From Bacillota bacterium (GTDB taxonomy: Bacteria; Bacillota; Bacilli; Lactobacillales; Streptococcaceae), in contig JAJXWC010000105.1 of the NCBI GenBank assembly GCA_021781855.1, positions 1 to 7,554 of the forward strand: a DNA stretch of 7,554 bases, read 5' to 3'. The notes beneath the pieces were generated by a model. The model saw nothing but the letters and a program-made list of their open reading frames with translations. It made no database searches and had not been told where the DNA came from. Both the position numbers and the translations under genes were made by a program. This document shows positions 1 to 6,163 of the stretch, in pieces (the stretch's first letter is position 1; each line of letters opens with the position of its first letter).

Positions 1-47
1 GACACCCGTGGTAGAGGCGGGGGATTAGCACGCACTGCTGAGATAAA
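1..47 (-). repeat. left copy of a 47-bp inverted repeat flanking msmK (truncated by window edge)
   Basis: Read on the - strand, bases 47 to 1 match bases 1530-1576 on the + strand at 46 of 47 positions; the one difference pairs with position 1555. Homology stops sharply at 47/48 and at 1529/1530, which marks one end of the repeated element. The other end of this copy lies outside the window, so the element may be longer here. It is GC-richer than the AT-rich DNA that follows. No coding potential is seen. Confidence 0.9.
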
Positions 48-87
48 GACTGTGCAATTTGTATAGCTTTTATAGGCACTTTTTGTA

Positions 88-116
88 TTGTCAAAAGAAA
101 TCGCTTGCAGTAAAAT
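88..116 (+). promoter_or_regulatory. probable sigma-A promoter of msmK
   Basis: A -35 box TTGTCA (88-93) and a -10 box TAAAAT (111-116) are separated by 17 bp. Transcription would begin near 123, giving a leader of about 27 nt before the msmK ATG at 150. A cre-like operator lies in the spacer. Confidence 0.75.
96..109 (+). promoter_or_regulatory. candidate cre site (CcpA operator) in the msmK promoter
   Basis: AGAAATCGCTTGCA matches the general cre pattern TGNAANCGNTNNCA except for its first base. It lies exactly between the -35 and -10 boxes, where CcpA binding would block RNA polymerase. This would put msmK under glucose repression, as is known for sugar ABC transporter genes in streptococci and lactococci. 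The regulatory role is inferred from position and consensus only. Confidence 0.6.
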
Positions 117-149
117 GGGTTTATCAAAAAAATAGCAAAGAGGTATCTC

Positions 150-1286
150 ATGACAACTTTAAGTCTTGACAAAATTTACAAAAAATATCCAAGTGCAACG
201 CAATATGCCGTTGAGGATTTCAACTTGGATGTTAAAGATAAGGAATTTATCGTATTCGTAGGCCCTTCAGGTTGTGGTAAATCTACGACTTTACGTATGG
301 TTGCTGGTCTTGAAGATATTACAGAAGGCGAATTTAAGATTGACGGTGTTGTCATGAATGATGTTGCACCTAAAGACCGTGATATCGCGATGGTTTTCCA
401 AAACTATGCCTTGTATCCTCACATGACGGTGTTTGATAATATGGCTTTTGGTTTGAAATTGCGTAAATTCAAAAAAGATGAGATTAAGAAACGTGTTGAA
501 GAAGCAGCTGAAATCCTTGGATTGACTGATTTGCTTGACCGTAAACCTGCTGACTTGTCAGGTGGTCAACGTCAACGTGTGGCAATGGGACGTGCGATTG
601 TCCGTGATGCAAAAGTCTTCCTGATGGACGAACCTTTGTCAAACTTGGATGCAAAACTTCGTGTTTCGATGCGTACTGAGATTGCCAAACTCCACCGTCG
701 TATCGGTGCTACGACTATCTATGTTACGCACGACCAGACAGAAGCGATGACTCTTGCAGACCGTATCGTTATCATGTCTTCTACGCCAAATGCTGACCGC
801 TCAGGTACAGTAGGCCGTGTTGAACAAATCGGTACACCTCAAGAACTTTATAATGAACCAGCAAATAAATTTGTTGCAGGCTTCATTGGTTCTCCTGCGA
901 TGAACTTTTTCAATGTTACGGTAAATAACGGAAAATTGACTAATGGCGAAGGTTTAGCCGTTGATTTGCCAGAAGGTCAGGCAAAACTCTTGAAAGAAAA
1001 GGGTTACGAAGGTAAAGAAGTTATCCTTGGTGTACGTCCAGAAGACATCTCTGCTTCTAATATTGCTTTGGATGCTTATCCTAATTCAGCAATCAGCGCT
1101 GAAGTTGTCGTTTCTGAATTGCTTGGTGCTGAAACAATGCTTTATCTTAAAACAGGTTCGACTGAATTTGTTTCTCGTGTTGAAGCACGTGATTTCCGCA
1201 ACCCAGGAGAAAAAATTACTGTTGCACTCAATTTGAGCAAAGCGCACTTCTTTGACAAAGAAACTGAAAAACGTGTAGCTGAATAA
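150..1286 (+). CDS. msmK: multiple-sugar ABC transporter ATP-binding protein MsmK
   Basis: Cytoplasmic ATPase subunit of the CUT1/MalK family, which powers uptake of oligosaccharides through ABC importers. The ATPase motifs are all intact: Walker A GPSGCGKS at residues 38-45, Q-loop Q84, signature LSGGQ at 136-140, Walker B VFLMDEP at 156-162, D-loop SNLDAK at 164-169 and switch H194. Residues from about 240 on form the regulatory OB/TOBE-type domain, with the family segments GFIGSPAMNF (244-253) and GVRPEDI (294-300). The length of 378 aa is normal for the family. The ATG follows an AGAGG ribosome binding site (139-143) by 6 nt. No permease or binding protein is adjacent, and the gene has its own promoter and terminator, which fits the known role of MsmK in streptococci as a stand-alone ATPase shared by several transporters. 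Codon use is strongly biased (CGT, GGT, AAA), suggesting high expression. The family is certain; the set of sugars served is not visible here. Confidence 0.95.
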   Translation: MTTLSLDKIYKKYPSATQYAVEDFNLDVKDKEFIVFVGPSGCGKSTTLRMVAGLEDITEGEFKIDGVVMNDVAPKDRDIAMVFQNYALYPHMTVFDNMAFGLKLRKFKKDEIKKRVEEAAEILGLTDLLDRKPADLSGGQRQRVAMGRAIVRDAKVFLMDEPLSNLDAKLRVSMRTEIAKLHRRIGATTIYVTHDQTEAMTLADRIVIMSSTPNADRSGTVGRVEQIGTPQELYNEPANKFVAGFIGSPAMNFFNVTVNNGKLTNGEGLAVDLPEGQAKLLKEKGYEGKEVILGVRPEDISASNIALDAYPNSAISAEVVVSELLGAETMLYLKTGSTEFVSRVEARDFRNPGEKITVALNLSKAHFFDKETEKRVAE

Positions 1287-1312
1287 TTTAATGATGCTTT
1301 TCCTCTTAATGG

Positions 1313-1338
1313 CTCTGTCAATTTGACAGAGTTTTTTT
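1313..1338 (+). terminator. intrinsic terminator of msmK
   Basis: The stem CTCTGTC (1313-1319) and GACAGAG (1325-1331) with loop AATTT is followed by seven T (1332-1338). It begins 26 nt after the msmK stop codon and makes the gene monocistronic. The T-run overlaps the -35 box of the next promoter. Confidence 0.9.
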
Positions 1339-1365
1339 GATGGAGCTGTCAAGTGCCTTTATAAT
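1337..1365 (+). promoter_or_regulatory. strong promoter-like sequence with no gene directly downstream
   Basis: TTGATG (1337-1342), a 17-bp spacer and a perfect TATAAT (1360-1365) form a near-consensus sigma-A promoter. Transcription would start near 1372, but the next start codon is nifJ at 1955. It therefore predicts either a leader of about 580 nt for nifJ or a separate structured non-coding transcript. Activity is inferred from sequence only. Confidence 0.55.
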
Positions 1366-1417
1366 AGGGATTATACGTGTTTGTAAAAGTTAATTGACAT
1401 CTTGTTGGGAAACTTTT

Positions 1418-1444
1418 TTGACAAAAAAATGTTAAAATTAAAAT
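1418..1444 (+). promoter_or_regulatory. weak second promoter candidate in the msmK-nifJ spacer
   Basis: A perfect TTGACA (1418-1423) is followed by TAAAAT (1439-1444), but the spacer is only 15 bp, shorter than ideal. TTTTGAC (1416-1422) and GTCAAAA (1446-1452) form a 7-bp inverted repeat around this site that could be a regulator binding site. A 10-bp palindrome CAAGCGCTTG lies shortly downstream (1469-1478). Confidence 0.3.
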
Positions 1445-1529
1445 AGTCAAAATCTATAAAAAGTGGCACAAGCGCTTGATTTTCTTAGAAGAAAACACCG
1501 ACACCGTTTGCTTCGCAACAAGAATTGAG

Positions 1530-1576
1530 TTTATCTCAGCAGTGCGTGCTAATCTCCCGCCTCTACCACGGGTGTC
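1530..1576 (+). repeat. right copy of the 47-bp inverted repeat flanking msmK
   Basis: It matches the reverse complement of bases 1-47 with one mismatch at 1555. It forms the start of a GC-rich structured block that runs to about 1770. Because the left copy is cut by the window edge, the shared element may continue past 1576 into the stem-loop units. Confidence 0.9.
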
Positions 1577-1639
1577 CATTCGCTCTAAGCGACTAAAGTC
1601 GCAAGGCGAAATGGCTAGGCCGGCGGGATAAGCAGCACT
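1541..1639 (+). repeat. long imperfect hairpin block in the nifJ upstream region
   Basis: The segment 1541-1561 (ending CTCCCGCC) is partly complementary to 1622-1639 (starting GGCGGGAT), leaving a few unpaired bases on each side. Nested inside is the first 42-nt stem-loop unit (1574-1615), so the whole could fold as one long branched hairpin. Pairing was worked out by eye, without an energy calculation. Confidence 0.6.
1574..1615 (+). repeat. stem-loop unit 1 (42 nt)
   Basis: An outer stem CCATTCGC (1576-1583) / GCGAAATGG (1606-1614, one bulged A) encloses an apical hairpin GCGAC-TAAA-GTCGC (1589-1602). It aligns without gaps to unit 2 at 1665-1706, identical at 31 of 42 positions. Confidence 0.75.
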
Positions 1640-1645
1640 ATCTCT

Positions 1646-1658
1646 GCAGCTTTGCTGC
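1646..1658 (+). repeat. small hairpin with 3-nt loop
   Basis: GCAGC (1646-1650), loop TTT and GCTGC (1654-1658) form a perfect short hairpin between stem-loop units 1 and 2. It is one of several compact hairpins in this spacer; others are TTGC-TTC-GCAA (1508-1518) and CCAC-TTTA-GTGG (1742-1753). Confidence 0.6.
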
Positions 1659-1664
1659 TACGCT

Positions 1665-1706
1665 GTCCATCCTCGCTACGCTGCTAAAGCAGCTAGTCGG
1701 AATGGC
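1665..1706 (+). repeat. stem-loop unit 2 (42 nt), diverged copy of unit 1
   Basis: It starts 91 bp after unit 1 and has the same length. The apical hairpin is GCTGC-TAAA-GCAGC (1680-1693), with the same TAAA loop but a different stem. The two innermost changes relative to unit 1 are matched on the opposite strand of the stem, and so is one change in the outer stem. The lower part of the outer stem is less well paired than in unit 1. Confidence 0.75.
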
Positions 1707-1768
1707 AATCTTCGAATTTCGCTCGACTGCTCTAGGGTCAGCCACTTTAGTGGTTTGTCTTCTGAGAC

Positions 1769-1920
1769 AGGGTAAGCTCATATCTTAATTTAACTGAGTT
1801 CGTCCTCCTTGAAGTGAGTGAAAAAAGATGAATTTTAGAACCTGCCGTTGGCAGAACCTTAAAATTCCCTATTTTTCATCACTTCAGTGTAGGATAGCCT
1901 CACATCTTAAAAAGAACGTC
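1769..1920 (+). repeat. imperfect direct repeats (1769-1804 and 1891-1920) flanking a 77-nt hairpin
   Basis: Bases 1769-1788 and 1891-1910 agree at 16 of 20 positions, and similarity continues to a shared CGTC (1801-1804 and 1917-1920). Between them lies a hairpin (1810-1886): left arm TGAAGTGA and onward, apex CTGCC-GTT-GGCAG (1842-1854), right arm ending TCACTTCA, with scattered mismatches over about 36 bp of stem. The arrangement of a palindrome between direct repeats resembles a small insertion, or slippage around a hairpin. The second direct repeat contains the -35 region of the nifJ promoter. Confidence 0.7.
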
Positions 1921-1927
1921 ATATAAT
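1899..1927 (+). promoter_or_regulatory. probable proximal promoter of nifJ
   Basis: A perfect -10 TATAAT (1922-1927) lies 17 bp after CTCACA (1899-1904), a 4-of-6 match to TTGACA. Transcription would start near 1934, leaving a leader of only about 20 nt before the nifJ ATG. The large hairpin 1810-1886 ends 12 bp upstream of the -35 box. The weak -35 suggests an activator could be needed; no FNR- or Rex-type site was recognised. Confidence 0.55.
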
Positions 1928-1954
1928 TGCTCGTGTCGAGAAAGTTTGATAGAA

Positions 1955-4900
1955 ATGTCACATAAAAAAACAATGGATGGCAACATGGCGGCAGCGCACG
2001 TTGCCTATGCTTTTTCAGAGATTGCGGTGATTTACCCGATTACGCCAAGCTCACCGATGGCAGATTACACAGATGCTTGGGCGACAGCAGGACGTAAAAA
2101 TATCTGGGGTTCACCTGTGAAAATTACGGAAATGCAGTCAGAAGCCGGTGCAGCAGGTGCCATGCACGGTGTTTTGAAGGCGGGGGGACTTGCAACGACC
2201 TATACCGCTTCACAAGGTTTGCTCTTAATGCTGCCCAACATGTATAAAATGGCAGGTGAACTGCTTCCTGCGGTCATCCATGTCGCAGCGCGTGCCGTGG
2301 CAACAGGAGCGCTCAATATTTTTGGTGACCAATCAGATGTCATGTCTGCAAGAACGACAGGCTTTGCCATGCTTGCAGAGTCAAGTGTGCAAGAGGTCAT
2401 GGATTTGTCTGCAGTGGCGCATTTGGCTGCCCTTGACGGCTCTGTGCCTTTCATGAATTTCTTTGACGGTTTCAGAACAAGCCACGAAATTCAAAAAATT
2501 GAAGTTTTGGATGCCGAAGATTTGGCACCGATGATTAATAATGAAAAATTAGCTGCTTTTCGTTCGCGCGCGATGAATCCTGAACATCCGACTGTTTCTG
2601 GAACCAATCAGAATTCGGATATTTATTTCCAGCAGCGTGAGACGGTGAACGCTTATTATGATGCCTTACCTGCGATTGTGCAAAGCTATATGAGCAAAAT
2701 CAATGCACTGCGTGGGACAACTTATGATTTGGTGGACTATTATGGTGCAACTGATGCGACAGAACTTATTGTGAGTATGGGTTCTGTGGCAGGGACGGTC
2801 ATGCAGACGGTGGATTATTTGAATGCTCAAGGACGAAAAGTTGGTTTCTTGAATATTCATTTGTATCGTCCGTTTCCTGTGGATAATTTTCTTGAAAAAT
2901 TACCGAATACAGTGCAGGCTGTTGCGGTACTTGACCGGACAAAAGAATCTGGCAGCAATGGGGAACCGCTCTTTCTTGATGTGCAGTCCGCATTATTTGG
3001 ACGTAAACTCAAAGTGATTGGCGGTCGCTACGGTGTAGGTGGCAAAGATACACGTCCTGAGCATATTGTGGCAGTCTTTGATGAGCTTGAAGCGCATGAG
3101 AGTAAGCGACAATTCACGATTGGGATTGACGATGATATGACCAATCTGAGCTTGAGCGCAAATGCAAAACTGGATTTGACGCCGGCAGATACCTATCAGG
3201 CGAAATTCTGGGGCTTCGGCTCGGACGGAACGGTCGGTGCAAACAAGGCGGCAATCAAAATTATTGGCGACCATACGAATAAATATGTGCAAGGTGCATT
3301 TGAATATGACAGTAAGAAATCTGGTGGGCTGACCGTCAGTCACTTGCGTTTTGGTGATCGTCCGATTTTGTCGGAATATATGCAGGTGGAAAGTGATTTT
3401 GTCGAATGTGCAAATACGACTTATGTCCGCAAATATGACCTCGTCAAAGGCTTGAAAAAAGGGGGAATTTTCCTTTTGAATACAAGCTGGTCAGACGAAA
3501 AATTGAACAAGAATTTGCCTGTTGCTCTTAAAAATGCTTTGGCGAAAAAAGAGATTCAATTTTATACGATTGACGCAGCCAAAATTGCTCAGGAAGCAGG
3601 ACTTGGACGGCGCATCAACACCGTCATGCAAGTTGCCTTTTTCAAATTGACAAATATCATGCCTTTTGACGAAGTTTATGATTTACTCAAAGCTGATGCG
3701 CAAAAATATGCGAAGAAATCGCCAACCATTGTCGAGCAAAATCTGCAAGCCATGGAGCAAGCACTCGCAGGGCTTCACAAAGTTGAGGTGCCGAGCGAAT
3801 GGTCAGCGCTGACAGAACGTAAGCTTGAACCTGTCAAAGCGGACACCGCCCATAAAAAATATGTGTTCAACTTTTTAGATAAAGTCAATGCTTTTGAAGG
3901 CGACGAGCTGACCGTTAGCGAAATCAATGAATATGTGACTGCGGGCAGTTCACCGACGGGAACATCAGCCGCTGAAAAACGCGGAATTGCACTTGAAGTA
4001 CCAGAGTGGAATGCAGATTTTTGTATCCAATGTAATGAATGTGCCTTTGTCTGCCCTCATGCTGCGATTCGTCCATTTCTTGCGGACGAGGACGAATGGA
4101 ATACGGCACCAGAAGGCTTCAAGGTTATGGACTATAAAGCTTCTGACGGCCTAAAATATCGGATTCAGGTGTCAATTGAGGACTGCACAGGCTGTGGCTT
4201 ATGTGTGGAAGCCTGTCCTAAAAAAGGAGAGGCGCTGAAAATGGTGCCTTACGAAAGCCAAAAAGAACAGGCGATTCACTGGGCTTTTGCAATGACGCTA
4301 AAGACAAAAGAAAATCCGTTAGCTGGACGACCAAATTCAGTTGTTTCAACGCAATTTAATCAGCCGCTCTTCGAGTTTTCAGGTGCTTGTTCAGGTTGTG
4401 GTGAAACGCCATACATCAAGCTTTTGACGCAGATGTTCGGTGACCGAATGATGATTTCTAATGCCACAGGCTGCAGCTCGATTTATGGTGGCACACAAGC
4501 TACACCTTACACGACAAATGATGAAGGACAAGGTCCTGCTTGGTCAAATTCGCTTTTTGAGGATAATGCCGAATACGGTTATGGAATGCACATGGCATCC
4601 GTCGCACGGCGTGAGAAATTGGCAGCAGAGGTTTTGAGCGCTTTACCAGAAATGTCAGAAGACTTGCAAAATCTTGCAAAGGACTGGGCTGAGCATCTGT
4701 TTGACAGCGAAGGAACACGGGCGCGTGCTGAAAAAATGAAAGCCATGCTGGCTTCTGAACATTTTAATTCTGACAAACTCGATGCGATTTACAAGCAAAA
4801 AGACCAATTTGTCAAACCAACTCAATGGATTTTCGGTGGCGACGGCTGGGCGTATGACATCGGATTTGGTGGGCTAGACCATGTGATTGCATCTGGCGCA

Positions 4901-5623
4901 GACGTGAATATTCTCGTCATGGACAATGAAGTTTATGCCAACACAGGTGGTCAGGTTTCCAAAGCAACACCAGCTTCTGCGATTGCTCAATTTGCCGCAG
5001 GCGGAAAATCAGGAAGCAAAAAAGACCTCGGTGCGATGGCGATAACCTACGGCAATGTTTATGTGGCGCAGATTGCGAGTGGTGCAAATATGATGCAGAC
5101 GATTAAAGCCTTTGAAGAAGCTGAAAAACACAAAGGACCGAGTCTCATCATTGCTTACACACCTTGTATTAGTCATGGCGTGTACGAGGGAATGCACATG
5201 GTGCTTGATGAAGCAAAAGACGCTGTAAATAGTGGCTACTGGCAGCTTTATCGCTACAATCCAGCGCTTGAAGAAATAGGCAAAAATCCGATGGTACTTG
5301 ACTTCAAGCGCCCTGATTTTAGCCAAGTTCGTGATTTGCTTCTCAAACAATCCCGTTTTGGAAATTTGCGCAAGGTCAATAAAGAACACGCAGAAGCACT
5401 CTATGCTAAAGCAGCCATTGACTCACGTCAGCGCTTTGTCCGCTATGCCCGAATGTCAGGCGATTTAGACAAATTCCTCGAACGTGAAGCAAAGGCAAAA
5501 GGTGAAGCTGCTCCAGCAGTTATTGGTACAGAAAAGCCAAAACGCGAACGTGTCATCGACCCAGAACGCGAAGCTCGAAGAGCCGCCCGACGCGCAGTGC
5601 GCGCCGAGCGGCCTGAGAGGTGA
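1955..5623 (+). CDS. nifJ: pyruvate:ferredoxin (flavodoxin) oxidoreductase NifJ/PFOR
   Basis: Single-chain cytoplasmic PFOR, which converts pyruvate and CoA to acetyl-CoA and CO2 and reduces ferredoxin or flavodoxin. With ATG 1955 as residue 1 the product is 1222 aa. YPITPSSP (27-34) begins the N-terminal pyruvate-binding domain, and R113 is the likely substrate arginine. Two ferredoxin-type 4Fe-4S motifs follow: CxxCxxCxxxCP at 690-701 and again at 744-755. The proximal cluster ligands are C812, C815, C840 and C1071. Thiamine diphosphate binding is shown by GDG (962-964) and the NEVYANTGG segment (991-999). All cofactor residues are present, so the enzyme looks functional. ATG 1955 is preferred to the in-frame TTG at 1946 because a weak ribosome binding site GAGAAAG (1938-1944) is 10 nt from the ATG but only 1 nt from the TTG. 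The Arg/Ala/Glu-rich tail (about 1190-1222) is a charged extension whose last residues were changed by a short duplication (5579-5674). It stands alone, with no ferredoxin gene beside it. PFOR is a low-oxygen enzyme, notable in an aerotolerant coccus. Confidence 0.95.
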   Translation: MSHKKTMDGNMAAAHVAYAFSEIAVIYPITPSSPMADYTDAWATAGRKNIWGSPVKITEMQSEAGAAGAMHGVLKAGGLATTYTASQGLLLMLPNMYKMAGELLPAVIHVAARAVATGALNIFGDQSDVMSARTTGFAMLAESSVQEVMDLSAVAHLAALDGSVPFMNFFDGFRTSHEIQKIEVLDAEDLAPMINNEKLAAFRSRAMNPEHPTVSGTNQNSDIYFQQRETVNAYYDALPAIVQSYMSKINALRGTTYDLVDYYGATDATELIVSMGSVAGTVMQTVDYLNAQGRKVGFLNIHLYRPFPVDNFLEKLPNTVQAVAVLDRTKESGSNGEPLFLDVQSALFGRKLKVIGGRYGVGGKDTRPEHIVAVFDELEAHESKRQFTIGIDDDMTNLSLSANAKLDLTPADTYQAKFWGFGSDGTVGANKAAIKIIGDHTNKYVQGAFEYDSKKSGGLTVSHLRFGDRPILSEYMQVESDFVECANTTYVRKYDLVKGLKKGGIFLLNTSWSDEKLNKNLPVALKNALAKKEIQFYTIDAAKIAQEAGLGRRINTVMQVAFFKLTNIMPFDEVYDLLKADAQKYAKKSPTIVEQNLQAMEQALAGLHKVEVPSEWSALTERKLEPVKADTAHKKYVFNFLDKVNAFEGDELTVSEINEYVTAGSSPTGTSAAEKRGIALEVPEWNADFCIQCNECAFVCPHAAIRPFLADEDEWNTAPEGFKVMDYKASDGLKYRIQVSIEDCTGCGLCVEACPKKGEALKMVPYESQKEQAIHWAFAMTLKTKENPLAGRPNSVVSTQFNQPLFEFSGACSGCGETPYIKLLTQMFGDRMMISNATGCSSIYGGTQATPYTTNDEGQGPAWSNSLFEDNAEYGYGMHMASVARREKLAAEVLSALPEMSEDLQNLAKDWAEHLFDSEGTRARAEKMKAMLASEHFNSDKLDAIYKQKDQFVKPTQWIFGGDGWAYDIGFGGLDHVIASGADVNILVMDNEVYANTGGQVSKATPASAIAQFAAGGKSGSKKDLGAMAITYGNVYVAQIASGANMMQTIKAFEEAEKHKGPSLIIAYTPCISHGVYEGMHMVLDEAKDAVNSGYWQLYRYNPALEEIGKNPMVLDFKRPDFSQVRDLLLKQSRFGNLRKVNKEHAEALYAKAAIDSRQRFVRYARMSGDLDKFLEREAKAKGEAAPAVIGTEKPKRERVIDPEREARRAARRAVRAERPER

Positions 5624-5674
5624 CGGATAGGGCAAGCGCAGCTTGTCTCGTTCGTAAAGAGCCGCCCGACGCGC
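5579..5674 (+). repeat. 79-bp duplication/insertion with 17-bp direct repeats at the 3' end of nifJ
   Basis: AGAGCCGCCCGACGCGC occurs at 5579-5595 and again at 5658-5674. Between the copies, GCGCGCCGAGCGGC (5599-5612) is a near-perfect inverted copy, forming a 14-bp stem with two mismatches and loop AGT (5596-5598). A second hairpin GGCAAGC-GCA-GCTTGTC lies at 5631-5647. The spacing of 79 bp is not a multiple of three. After the second copy the reading frame used before the first copy resumes and ends at TAA 5691-5693, only 7 bp before the terminator. This indicates that the ancestral gene ended there with a tail like REARRAARRAARKAE. Confidence 0.8.
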
Positions 5675-5700
5675 GGCTAGAAAAGCTGAATAATTCATTC

Positions 5701-5732
5701 AAAAATTCTGTTGCTATGACAGAATTTTTTTT
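5701..5732 (+). terminator. intrinsic terminator of nifJ
   Basis: AAAAATTCTGT (5701-5711) pairs with ACAGAATTTTT (5719-5729) around loop TGCTATG, and the T-run continues to 5732. It lies 77 bp after the present stop codon but only 7 bp after the inferred ancestral stop. Confidence 0.85.
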
Positions 5733-5973
5733 AGTATGTAAGTCAAAGTTCAACTCAGCAAGTACATACACTATCTACGCACTTCGTACTATACAAATGT
5801 TTTCTTGCGACCGAGCAGTAGATGTGGAAGCAAAAATTTACGGATAAGCTGACTTGATATTGTAGACTAATCTCTGTGGAGGGGGACAAATCTTCTATAG
5901 GTGAAGTCATTGTTTTGAAATTTTTATAGAGCACTCAAAAAAAATAAGAACAAATGCTAAAAGATAAAAAAAT
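5733..5973. other. AT-rich intergenic stretch without a recognised gene
   Basis: No convincing coding region or RNA gene is seen. Short inverted repeats occur: AGTAC (5761-5765) with GTACT (5786-5790), and TACG-CACTT-CGTA (5776-5788). A run of A residues precedes the infC promoter. A 75-codon open frame across 5620-5847 starts inside the nifJ tail and runs through its terminator, so it is not accepted. Confidence 0.6.
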
Positions 5974-6002
5974 TTGACAAGGTTTAGAAGATATGATAGA
6001 AT
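5974..6002 (+). promoter_or_regulatory. promoter of the infC-rpmI-rplT operon
   Basis: A perfect -35 TTGACA (5974-5979), a 17-bp spacer and a -10 TAGAAT (5997-6002) form a strong sigma-A promoter. Transcription would start near 6009, giving a leader of about 155 nt before infC. This fits a ribosomal protein operon controlled by a leader RNA. Confidence 0.85.
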
Positions 6003-6008
6003 GGAAAA

Positions 6009-6131
6009 GTTGAAAAGCAGAAGCACCCGCTTCTCGCCTAAGTAGCAATAGCTCTGGGCAACGAAATGGAATTATTCACAAAACGAATGTTTTCATGAGC
6101 GGGGCGAGATTATCGTTCCGCTTTTGTTTTT
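6009..6131 (+). promoter_or_regulatory. infC leader: probable L20-type attenuator RNA with terminator
   Basis: The leader begins with a hairpin AGAAGC-ACCC-GCTTCT (6019-6034) and ends in an intrinsic terminator: AGCGGGGCGA (6098-6107), loop GATTA, TCGTTCCGCT (6113-6122) and a T-rich tract to 6131. The stem is 10 bp with two G-T wobbles. CTCGCC (6033-6038) can pair with GGCGAG (6103-6108), which would disrupt the terminator and allow read-through. In Bacillus subtilis excess L20 binds the infC leader and favours termination; the same logic is inferred here from position and alternative pairing. The family assignment needs a covariance-model search (Rfam L20_leader). Confidence 0.75.
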
Positions 6132-6150
6132 CTTAAATAATTTTATTTAG

Positions 6151-6156
6151 AAGGAG
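6151..6156 (+). promoter_or_regulatory. ribosome binding site that fixes the AUA start of infC
   Basis: AAGGAG lies 7 nt before ATA 6164-6166. No comparable site precedes the ATG at 6191, so this site decides the start. Confidence 0.85.
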
Positions 6157-6163
6157 AACGAAC

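Noticed and set aside
1469..1478. Palindrome CAAGCGCTTG as a second cre site
   Set aside because: The core looks cre-like, but the flanking bases match the consensus poorly and it is not placed on a good promoter. It is noted only as a palindrome.
1530..1770. tRNA, rRNA, CRISPR array or known small RNA in the structured spacer
   Set aside because: There is no cloverleaf with a CCA-like acceptor, no conserved rRNA segment and no regular repeat-spacer array; no named RNA family was recognised.
1946..1954. TTG as the nifJ start
   Set aside because: The only ribosome binding site-like sequence would be 1 nt away; the ATG at 1955 has workable spacing and fits the usual PFOR N-terminus.
2200..5389. 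Minus-strand open frames inside nifJ
   Set aside because: They overlap a complete, well-conserved gene on the other strand, lack ribosome binding sites and are of the length expected by chance.
5620..5847. 75-codon open frame after nifJ
   Set aside because: It starts inside the inserted repeat, runs through the nifJ terminator, has no ribosome binding site and resembles no protein I know.
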